Positions 1-6,170 of a stretch of 6,975 nt of DNA are shown in pieces (the first letter of the stretch is position 1; each line of letters begins with the position of its first letter). The stretch comes from JACKJP01 sp050186955 (lineage in GTDB: Bacteria; Pseudomonadota; Alphaproteobacteria; Rhizobiales; Tepidamorphaceae). Made by a program: the position numbers and the translations under genes. Below the pieces are notes generated by a model that was given only the letters and a program-made list of their open reading frames with translations, was not told the origin of the DNA and did no database searches. The stretch lies in the NCBI GenBank assembly GCA_050186955.1, contig JBFWXZ010000168.1, positions 1 to 6,975 on the forward strand, written 5' to 3'.

Positions 1-2
1 CC

Positions 3-386
3 GTCATCGTCTCGACGCCGCAGGACCTTGCCCTCATCGACGCCCGCAAGGGCATCAACATGTTCCGCCGGGTCGACGTGCCGATCCTCGGCGTCATCGA
101 GAACATGAGCTATTTCCTTTGCCCGTCCTGCGGCACCCGCTCCGACATCTTCGGCAATGGCGGCGCCCGCAAGGAGGCGGAGAAGCTCGGCGTCGAGTTC
201 CTCGGCGAGATCCCGCTGCACATGGACATCCGCGAGACCTCCGACGCCGGCCGCCCCGTCGTCGTCTCCGATCCCGACGGCGCCCACGCGAAGATATTCC
301 GCGACATCGCGGAGAAGGTCTGGGCCGAGATCGGCCGCGCCGCCGAGCTCGCCGGAAAGGCCGCGCCGAAAATCGTCATGGAATAG
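3..386 (+). CDS. Mrp/ApbC/NBP35-family Fe-S cluster carrier ATPase, C-terminal part
   Basis: The reading frame is open from the left edge and ends at TAG 384-386, giving 127 residues of a gene whose start and P-loop lie outside the window. Visible family signatures are the segment STPQDLALIDARKGI, the block GVIENMSYFLCPSCG, then IFGNGGARKEAEKLGVEFLGEIP and a DIRETSDAGRPVV tail, all in the order usual for Mrp proteins. The CPSC pair (Cys codons at 120-122 and 129-131) is the conserved CxxC that bridges a labile 4Fe-4S cluster between two subunits. Family members bind and hydrolyse ATP in the cytoplasm and pass Fe-S clusters to apo-proteins. The downstream gene begins about 72 bases later behind its own operator, so it is probably a separate transcription unit. 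The internal ATG at 60 is not a start, because the conserved sequence continues upstream of it. The family call is secure; the choice between the names mrp and apbC is not. Confidence 0.93.
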   Translation, partial: VIVSTPQDLALIDARKGINMFRRVDVPILGVIENMSYFLCPSCGTRSDIFGNGGARKEAEKLGVEFLGEIPLHMDIRETSDAGRPVVVSDPDGAHAKIFRDIAEKVWAEIGRAAELAGKAAPKIVME

Positions 387-397
387 GCGGCCGGGGA

Positions 398-419
398 GTG
401 GCGAAACGGCGGGCGCCAC
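398..419 (+). terminator. Weak hairpin after the Mrp gene
   Basis: GTGGCG (398-403) and CGCCAC (414-419) are perfect inverted arms around a 10-base loop, starting 11 bases after the Mrp stop codon. No T-run follows, only the AT-rich operator, so it lacks the tail of a classical intrinsic terminator. It may protect a 3' end or be chance in GC-rich DNA. Confidence 0.2.
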
Positions 420-421
420 AT

Positions 422-443
422 TATATTCAAAAAAATGAATATA
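422..443. promoter_or_regulatory. BigR/SqrR-type operator (ATTC-N8-GAAT) over a candidate -10 box
   Basis: TATATTCA (422-429) and TGAATATA (436-443) form a perfect 8-base inverted repeat around AAAAAA. The core ATTC (425-428), eight bases, GAAT (437-440) matches the ATTC-N8-GAAT motif known for SqrR, the persulfide-sensing ArsR-family repressor of Rhodobacter capsulatus and a homologue of BigR. The left arm contains TATATT (422-427), one mismatch from a sigma-70 -10 box, so bound repressor would block the promoter. No clear -35 box is visible. The gene behind it is a Blh-type hydrolase, the classical BigR target. No ArsR-family regulator is encoded in the window, so it would have to act in trans. 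Confidence 0.75.
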
Positions 444-458
444 TCAGTGGAGCCTTCC

Positions 459-1343
459 ATGACCGTCAGAAAGAGCGCTTCGACCGGCCCGTCCTCCCCC
501 GATGTGTGGGGTGTCCATGACGCCGACACCGGCTCGATCCAGTATGTCGCCGCCTGTCCCGCGACCCGCAAGGCGGCGATCATCGACCCCGTCCAGGACT
601 TCGACCCGGCGGCGGCCCGCCGCGGCTGGTCGAACGCCGAGAGGCTGCTGGAGATCGTCGACGCCGAGAAGCTCGACGTCGAATGGGTGCTCGACACCCA
701 TCCCCATGCCGATCACCTGACCGCCTCCTTCCACCTCGCCGAGAAGCTCGGCGCGAAGACCGCCATCGGCGAGAAGGTGAGGGACGTGGCCGGGCTGTGG
801 CGCGGCTATTACGGCGTCGGCTTCGACCCCGCCGCCCATTACGGCCGCCTGCTGAAGGAGGGCGACACGGTCTCCTTCGGCGATCTCGAGGCCGGCGTCT
901 GGCTGTCGCCAGGCCACACGCTCGCCAGCATCACCTATCTGATCGGCGACGCCGCCTTCGTCCACGACACGCTGATGCAGCCCGACAGCGGCACCTCGCG
1001 CGCCGACTTTCCCGGGGGCAGCGCCGAAGTGCTGTGGGAGAGCATCCAGCGCATCCTCTCGCTGCCCGACGACACGCGACTCTTCGTCGGCCACGACTAT
1101 CCCGGCAAGAAGCGGCCCGAGGCCCGCTGGGAGGCCAGCGTCGCCGAGCACAAGGCGTCGAACATCCACCTCGCCGGCACCTCGCGCGCCGACTACGTCG
1201 CGCTGCGCACGGGCCGCGACGCGACACTGCCGCTGCCCGACCGCATGCTGGCGGCGCTGCAGTTCAACCTGCGCGGCGGCCGCCCGCCGGAGCCCGACGC
1301 CGACGGCCATCGCCGCATCCTGATCCCGCTCGACAGGTTCTAG
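459..1343 (+). CDS. blh: MBL-fold hydrolase, Blh/ETHE1-like persulfide dioxygenase
   Basis: A complete 294-residue metallo-beta-lactamase-fold protein. Metal ligands are visible in order: THPHADH (T80-H86, with H81, H83, D85, H86), H153 in SPGHTLAS, D170 in FVHDTLMQPD, and H212 in FVGHDYPG. The long SPGHTLASITYLIGDAAFVHD block and the DSGTSRADFPGGSAEVLW block are typical of Blh and ETHE1-like enzymes, which oxidise glutathione persulfide to sulfite using one non-heme iron in the cytoplasm. The in-frame ATG at 435 lies inside the operator palindrome and has only a run of A before it. ATG 459 has GGAG (449-452) six bases upstream, so 459 is preferred. In Xylella and Agrobacterium blh is co-transcribed with bigR; here it stands alone, with no rhodanese, quinone reductase or regulator next to it. 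Expression is probably induced by sulfide or persulfide through the operator. Sulfur substrate is inferred from family and operator. Confidence 0.87.
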   Translation: MTVRKSASTGPSSPDVWGVHDADTGSIQYVAACPATRKAAIIDPVQDFDPAAARRGWSNAERLLEIVDAEKLDVEWVLDTHPHADHLTASFHLAEKLGAKTAIGEKVRDVAGLWRGYYGVGFDPAAHYGRLLKEGDTVSFGDLEAGVWLSPGHTLASITYLIGDAAFVHDTLMQPDSGTSRADFPGGSAEVLWESIQRILSLPDDTRLFVGHDYPGKKRPEARWEASVAEHKASNIHLAGTSRADYVALRTGRDATLPLPDRMLAALQFNLRGGRPPEPDADGHRRILIPLDRF

Positions 1344-1345
1344 AA

Positions 1346-1359
1346 CCGCTCCGGAGCGG
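1346..1359. terminator. Palindrome between convergent genes, possible bidirectional terminator
   Basis: CCGCTCCGGAGCGG is a perfect 14-base palindrome filling nearly all of the 18 bases between the stop codons of the hydrolase (+) and the hydroxylase (-). In RNA it could fold from either strand as a five-pair stem with a CCGG loop. There is no T-run on either side, so termination is suggested by position and symmetry only. Confidence 0.4.
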
Positions 1360-1361
1360 GG

Positions 1362-2021
1362 TCAGTCCTCGGCCCACATCCTCAGCAGGTTGGTGCCGGC
1401 CTTGGAGACGAGATCGAACTCGCCGCTCTTGCCCTCGCGCTCGAACAGCGAGCGGCGGGCGGTCTCCAGGTCGAACAGGATCTCGCGCTTCTCCGGCTCG
1501 CGGACGAAGGAGCGGGCCCAGCCGACGGCGGCGTAGCGCACGCCACTCGTCACCGCCTCGACGCGGTGCAGCGTCGTCGAGGGGTAGGCGACCATGTGGC
1601 CGGCAGGCAGCTTCACCACCTCCTCGCCGGCGGTCGTCTCGATGACGAGGCCGCCGCCCTCGTAGCTGTCGGGATCGGACAGGAAGAGGGTGAAGGAGAC
1701 GTCGGTGCGCATGCCGCCCATCAGCGCGTCGTCGACATGGCTGCCGTAGTTCATGCCCGGCTCGTAGCGCGACAGCAGCAGCGGCGTCAGCGCCTTCGGG
1801 CGCGCCCACAGCGTGAACAGCATGTTGGAGAGGATCTTCTGCGACAGCGTGTCGCGCAGCTTGGCGAGCGCGGCGTCGTTGGTCGCCTGCATGTTGTTCT
1901 TGACCAGCTTCGCGTGCCAGCCGGCGGTCGCCCGTCCGTCGACGAACCTCGCCTTGCCGAGCACCTTCATGGCGGCGGCGGTCTCGTCCGCGGAAAGCAG
2001 GTCGGCGATGCGCATCAGCAT
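1362..2021 (-). CDS. piuC: PKHD-type Fe(II)/2-oxoglutarate hydroxylase (PiuC/YbiX family)
   Basis: A 219-residue protein, close to the usual ~225 of PiuC/YbiX. It begins MLMRIADLLSADE, a typical family N-terminus. The double-stranded beta-helix carries the iron triad H95-x-D97 (in YGSHVDD) and H152 (in TLHRVEAVTSG), with R162 (in GVRYAAVGW) as the likely 2-oxoglutarate carboxylate ligand; FTLFLSDPDSYEGGGL and LPAGHMVAYPS are further family blocks. The frame is open 21 codons further up to 2084, but the sequence GTGAGG (complement of 2027-2032) lies five bases before the ATG at 2019-2021, which fixes the start. Family members are cytoplasmic, repressed by iron, and often sit beside siderophore receptors; their substrate is not established. 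Here it is divergent from an imelysin operon across a putative RirA box, which supports an iron-starvation role. Confidence 0.9.
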   Translation of the reverse strand: MLMRIADLLSADETAAAMKVLGKARFVDGRATAGWHAKLVKNNMQATNDAALAKLRDTLSQKILSNMLFTLWARPKALTPLLLSRYEPGMNYGSHVDDALMGGMRTDVSFTLFLSDPDSYEGGGLVIETTAGEEVVKLPAGHMVAYPSTTLHRVEAVTSGVRYAAVGWARSFVREPEKREILFDLETARRSLFEREGKSGEFDLVSKAGTNLLRMWAED

Positions 2022-2083
2022 GGGAGCCTCACTTTTGAACCGTTCCAGATGCCGGGAAAATGGCCGAAAACGGCTTGTCCGCA

Positions 2084-2113
2084 TTGACGCGCCGGCTTCC
2101 CGGCCTCTACTAT
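2084..2113 (+). promoter_or_regulatory. Candidate sigma-70 promoter for the imelysin operon
   Basis: TTGACG (2084-2089, five of six to consensus), an 18-base spacer, and TACTAT (2108-2113, four of six). Transcription would start near 2120, inside the iron-box match, leaving a leader of about 50 bases. Found by eye; the -10 match is moderate. Confidence 0.4.
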
Positions 2114-2132
2114 TCTTGAGTTAAATCGTCAA
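2104..2132 (-). promoter_or_regulatory. Candidate sigma-70 promoter for the PiuC-type gene
   Basis: On the minus strand, TTGACG (complement of 2127-2132, five of six), a 17-base spacer, and TAGAGG (complement of 2104-2109, only three of six). The -35 hexamer lies within the TGA-N9-TCA iron box, so a bound repressor would cover it. The -10 is poor and partly overlaps a short hairpin (GCCGG 2091-2095 with CCGGC 2100-2104). Confidence 0.35.
2116..2132. promoter_or_regulatory. RirA-type iron box (TGA-N9-TCA)
   Basis: TTGA (2116-2119) and TCAA (2129-2132) are inverted arms with nine bases between TGA and TCA, matching the TGA-N9-TCA iron-responsive operator of RirA, the Rrf2-family Fe-S iron regulator of rhizobia and relatives. 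It lies in an AT-rich patch midway between two divergent genes of families known to be iron-repressed. The core is short and would occur by chance fairly often, so context carries most of the weight. It ends 39 bases before the imelysin start and lies about 95 bases from the hydroxylase start. Confidence 0.6.
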
Positions 2133-2171
2133 CTTGACCGCGGCCTTGACCCGCGTGTGAAGGAGCAGGAG

Positions 2172-3533
2172 ATGACCAGCCGTCCCAGGACGTGGCTTGG
2201 TATCGGGGCGTTCGTCCTGGCCGGGCCCACCGCAGCGCTTTCCTCAGGCGCGCCGCAGGAGACCATCGACACCCCGGCATTCGCCAATCCGCCCGCCCTC
2301 GGCGCCCCCGCGACGGGGATTCCCGGCGCCGCGCCGGCCGCCGTCTACCGCATCGCCCAGGGGGGTGAAGGCGGCGAGGGCGGTGAAGGAGGCGAAGGCG
2401 GCGAAGGAGGTGAGGGCGGCGAAGGCGGCGGCGGGCTGAGCGACTACAAGCTCGAATCGACCGATCCCAACGCCTACAGCTACGAGGCCGACGACGTCGT
2501 CGAGACCTACGCCAAGGGTGTCCACGCCAGCTACGAGGCGGCGCTCGCCGCGGCCATCGGCCTGCAGGACGCGGTCAGGGAGATGCTCGACAACCCCACC
2601 GCCGAGACGCTGGCGGCGGCCCGCAAGACCTGGATCGAGGCGCGCCGGCCCTATCTGGTGACCGAGGTCTTCCGCTTCTATGACGGGCCGATCGAGGACG
2701 TCGAGGGGCAGATCAACGCCTGGCCGATGAACGAGGCCTTCATCGACTATGTCGAGGGCAAGCCCGACGCCGGCATCATCAATAACGCCTCGGCCTCCGT
2801 CGACATCGCCGCGCTGATCGAGAACAACCAGGTCACCGACGAGGCCGACGTCACCACCGGCTGGCACGCCATCGAATTCCTGCTCTGGGGCCAGGACCTC
2901 AGCGCCGACGGACCCGGAGACCGCCCGGCCTCCGACTTCGAGGCCGGCAAGGGCAACAACGACCGCCGCCGCGCCTATCTGGGCGCCGTCACCGACCAGC
3001 TCGTCAAGGACCTGGAAGAGCTCGAGGAGGCCTGGGAGCCCGGCGAGCATTACGCCGAAACCTTCGTCGACATGGACGACCGCGACGCCATCGGCCGCGC
3101 CTTCAACGGCATGGCGGTGCTCGCCGGCTTCGAGTTCATGTCGGAGCGCCTCGCCGTCGGCCTCGATTCCGGCGACCAGGAGGACGAGCATTCCTGCTTC
3201 TCCGACACCACGCACCAGGACTTCGTCTACGACCTCAAGGGCATCTCCAATGTCTGGAAGGGCGAGTATCCCAACGTGACCGGCCCCGGCATGCGCGAGG
3301 TCGTCGCCCGCGTCGACGAGGCGCTGGCCAGGGAGGTCGACGGCCTGCTGGCCGACGCGACCGCCAAGGTCGACGCCCTCGGCGACCCGTGGGACAAGGT
3401 GCTCGCCTCCGAGCCCGGCAGCGAGCCGCGCCAGCAGGCTGAGGCCGCCGTCTCGGCGCTGCAGGCGCTCGGCGACGGGCTCAAGAAGGCGGGCAACGCC
3501 GTCGGCGTGCTGGTGCTCATCCCCTCGGGATAG
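2172..3533 (+). CDS. Secreted imelysin-family (peptidase M75, IrpA/ICMP-like) iron-associated protein
   Basis: A 453-residue exported protein. Residues 1 to about 26 look like a signal peptide (basic RPR, then WLGIGAFVLAGPTAALSSGA). A Pro/Ala-rich stretch follows, then seven Gly-Gly-Glu repeats at 64-84 and GGGG at 85-88; the helical imelysin domain begins near residue 95. The family motif GxHxxE is present as GWHAIE (G230, H232, E235), and HSCFSDTTH (H340-H348), conserved in the IrpA branch, holds a cysteine at 342. Imelysins are periplasmic or surface proteins linked to iron uptake; an old peptidase label exists, but structural work has not supported a classical protease. The frame reaches a GTG at 2157, but AAGGAG (2160-2165) six bases before ATG 2172 sets the start. 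A nine-base gap to the di-heme gene makes an operon, as in Pseudomonas PA4370-PA4373 and rhizobial clusters. Iron control is inferred from the upstream box. Confidence 0.9.
   Translation: MTSRPRTWLGIGAFVLAGPTAALSSGAPQETIDTPAFANPPALGAPATGIPGAAPAAVYRIAQGGEGGEGGEGGEGGEGGEGGEGGGGLSDYKLESTDPNAYSYEADDVVETYAKGVHASYEAALAAAIGLQDAVREMLDNPTAETLAAARKTWIEARRPYLVTEVFRFYDGPIEDVEGQINAWPMNEAFIDYVEGKPDAGIINNASASVDIAALIENNQVTDEADVTTGWHAIEFLLWGQDLSADGPGDRPASDFEAGKGNNDRRRAYLGAVTDQLVKDLEELEEAWEPGEHYAETFVDMDDRDAIGRAFNGMAVLAGFEFMSERLAVGLDSGDQEDEHSCFSDTTHQDFVYDLKGISNVWKGEYPNVTGPGMREVVARVDEALAREVDGLLADATAKVDALGDPWDKVLASEPGSEPRQQAEAAVSALQALGDGLKKAGNAVGVLVLIPSG
2361..2423 (+). repeat. Seven tandem GGE codon repeats in the imelysin gene
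   Basis: Seven consecutive nine-base units each encode Gly-Gly-Glu (residues 64-84), followed by four Gly codons. Glycine codons vary among GGC, GGT, GGA and GGG, and glutamate uses both GAA and GAG, so units differ at third positions while the protein repeat is exact. It forms a flexible acidic linker between the exported N-terminus and the folded domain. Confidence 0.95.
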
Positions 3534-3542
3534 GCCCCGGCC

Positions 3543-4934
<1,392 letters not shown>

Positions 4935-4937
<3 letters not shown>

Positions 4938-4950
4938 GCGCCGGCGCTCA
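4935..4950. terminator. Perfect 16-base palindrome containing both stop codons of convergent genes
   Basis: TGAGCGCCGGCGCTCA is exactly self-complementary. Its first three bases are the TGA stop of the di-heme gene (+) and its last three are the complement of the TGA stop of the regulator gene (-). Either transcript could form a six-pair stem with a CCGG loop right at the stop codon. No T-run is present, so a terminator role is inferred from location. Confidence 0.45.
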
Positions 4951-6024
4951 GTCGTCGGCGGAGAACATCTCCGGCAGCGTCTTGATCGCGCCCGCCTCGC
5001 GGACCTCGTAGCCCGGCATCCCGGCGATCGCCTCGCGGAACGCCTCGCTCGACATCACGTCGATGATCTTCCGCGTCGCCGGCAGGTCGAGCGTCTCCTT
5101 GCGGCAGACGAAGAAATAGTCCTCGGTCAGCAGCGGCACGAAATCCAGATGGAACTGCCGCGCCGCCGCCTCGAACCCGAAGGCGACGTCGGCCATGCCG
5201 CTCGCCACATAGGCGGCGACCGCCCCGTGGGTGAACTCGACCCGTTCGTAGCCGCCGATCCGCGCCGGCGGGATCGCCTGTTGCGCCAGCAGGTGCTCCA
5301 GCAGCTGGCGGGTGCCGGAATCCTGGTCGCGGTTGACGAAGCTGACCTCCGGGCGCGCGAGATCCTCGATGCGGGAGATGCGATGCGGGTTTCCGCGCTT
5401 GACCATCAGCCCCATCTCGCGCGTCACGAAGCTGATGACGCGGTGCTCGCCCGCCGACAGCCACGGCTTCGCCGCCTCGATGGCGCGCCGCCGCAGCGGC
5501 CCCTGCGGCAGATGCGTGCCGGCGAGGTCGCAGGTCTCGTGGGCGAGCGAGACGAGCGAGCTCTGGTTGCTGATGTAGCGAAGGTCGATATTGACGCCGG
5601 GAACCGCGACCAGCAGCTCGCGCAGCTTCTGCACCGCGAAGCCGTGGCTCGCATGCATGCGGATGATGGCGGCGCTGTCGGGCAGCAGCAGGTTGATCTC
5701 GGCCTCGAGCTCGCGGGCGAGGTTCTGGAGCTGCGGGCCGAGCCGGGCGCGCAGCCGCTGGCCGGCCCAGACCAGCTTCTCGCCGAGCGGCGTCAGCGTC
5801 GTGCCGCGGCCGCGCCGGCGCTCGACCAGCGGCGTCTCGAAATAGTCCGACCAGCGTTCGATGAGGTTCCAGCAGTGCCGGTAGGAGAGGCCGGCGCGGT
5901 TCGCCGCCTCGGTGATCTTGCCGGTTTCCCGGATCTCGTTCAGCAGGTCGAGCGTCACCGGCACCGGATGCCGGTCGCCGTCGCGCCTGAAGTGCCATGC
6001 CGGCTCGATCTCGACCCGCATCAT
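4948..6024 (-). CDS. Transcription regulator: ModE/LysR-like winged HTH plus PBP-like sensor domain
   Basis: A 358-residue one-component regulator. The N-terminal winged helix-turn-helix spans about residues 20-85, with ITEAANRAGLSYRHCWNLIE (37-56) as the DNA-reading part and a basic wing VERRRGRGTTLTPLGEKL. This resembles the N-terminus of ModE and LysR proteins. From about residue 115 there is a periplasmic-binding-protein-like domain (PF12727 type) with MHASHG (123-128), NRDQDSGTR (231-239) and HGAVAAYVASGMADVAFG (266-283). Such proteins are annotated variously as LysR-type, molybdate-like, or formate-dehydrogenase regulators; the ligand here is unknown. The frame opens at 6063, but GGAGG (complement of 6034-6038) lies nine bases before the ATG at 6022-6024, which has the better start. 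It is divergent from an aldehyde dehydrogenase gene, its probable target, and may regulate itself through sites in the shared spacer. Confidence 0.86.
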   Translation of the reverse strand: MMRVEIEPAWHFRRDGDRHPVPVTLDLLNEIRETGKITEAANRAGLSYRHCWNLIERWSDYFETPLVERRRGRGTTLTPLGEKLVWAGQRLRARLGPQLQNLARELEAEINLLLPDSAAIIRMHASHGFAVQKLRELLVAVPGVNIDLRYISNQSSLVSLAHETCDLAGTHLPQGPLRRRAIEAAKPWLSAGEHRVISFVTREMGLMVKRGNPHRISRIEDLARPEVSFVNRDQDSGTRQLLEHLLAQQAIPPARIGGYERVEFTHGAVAAYVASGMADVAFGFEAAARQFHLDFVPLLTEDYFFVCRKETLDLPATRKIIDVMSSEAFREAIAGMPGYEVREAGAIKTLPEMFSADD

Positions 6025-6082
6025 CGCCCGCAACCTCCGCTCCGCCGCCGCCAGTTCATGCATTCGAGTTCATATGTGGATA

Positions 6083-6141
6083 GTGCTATATAGGAACACA
6101 TTATCATATTCACTTGGCGATTAATGTCCATATATCAGCGG
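6083..6141. promoter_or_regulatory. Imperfect inverted repeat in the regulator/aldehyde dehydrogenase spacer
   Basis: The arm TGCTATATAGGAACAC (6084-6099) and the reverse complement of 6125-6140, CGCTGATATATGGACA, match with two one-base gaps and a few mismatches. Arm centres are about 41 bases apart, roughly four helical turns. The half-site GTGCTATATA resembles the CGCTATATA halves of ModE operators, but the spacing is far wider. The left arm holds the perfect palindrome CTATATAG (6086-6093). A binding region for the divergent regulator is plausible but unproven. Confidence 0.35.
6103..6130 (-). promoter_or_regulatory. Sigma-70-like promoter for the HTH-PBP regulator
   Basis: On the minus strand, TGGACA (complement of 6125-6130, five of six to TTGACA), a 16-base spacer, and TATGAT (complement of 6103-6108, five of six to TATAAT). 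Transcription would begin near 6096, about 70 bases before the chosen start, next to the CTATATAG palindrome. This is the best promoter match in the window. No convincing plus-strand promoter for the aldehyde dehydrogenase was found; TTCACT (6109-6114), 16 bases, TATATC (6131-6136) is the best weak candidate. Confidence 0.5.
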
Positions 6142-6170
6142 GTAATCGGTTCGCGAAGGAAGCAAACGCC

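Noticed and set aside
683..1645. Plus-strand open frame of 320 codons across the hydrolase end and into the hydroxylase
   Set aside because: Arg/Pro-rich nonsense composition; it overlaps two genes with clear catalytic motifs in other frames.
2022..2084. Longer N-terminus for the PiuC-type hydroxylase
   Set aside because: The extra 21 residues do not match the family, no Shine-Dalgarno sequence precedes them, and a good one precedes the ATG at 2019-2021.
2129..2137. TCAACTTGA as a separate operator
   Set aside because: A nine-base palindrome of this kind is common by chance and it overlaps the better-supported iron box.
6025..6063. Longer N-terminus for the HTH-PBP regulator
   Set aside because: No Shine-Dalgarno sequence before 6063, whereas GGAGG stands nine bases before the ATG at 6022-6024.
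5149..6093. Plus-strand open frame of 314 codons opposite the HTH-PBP regulator
   Set aside because: No recognisable domain, and the opposite strand carries a complete regulator with recognisable HTH and PBP-like motifs and a Shine-Dalgarno sequence.
6083..6140. A true ModE (molybdate) operator
   Set aside because: Only the half-sites resemble the consensus; they are far wider apart than the 6-8 bases of known ModE sites, and no molybdate genes are in view.
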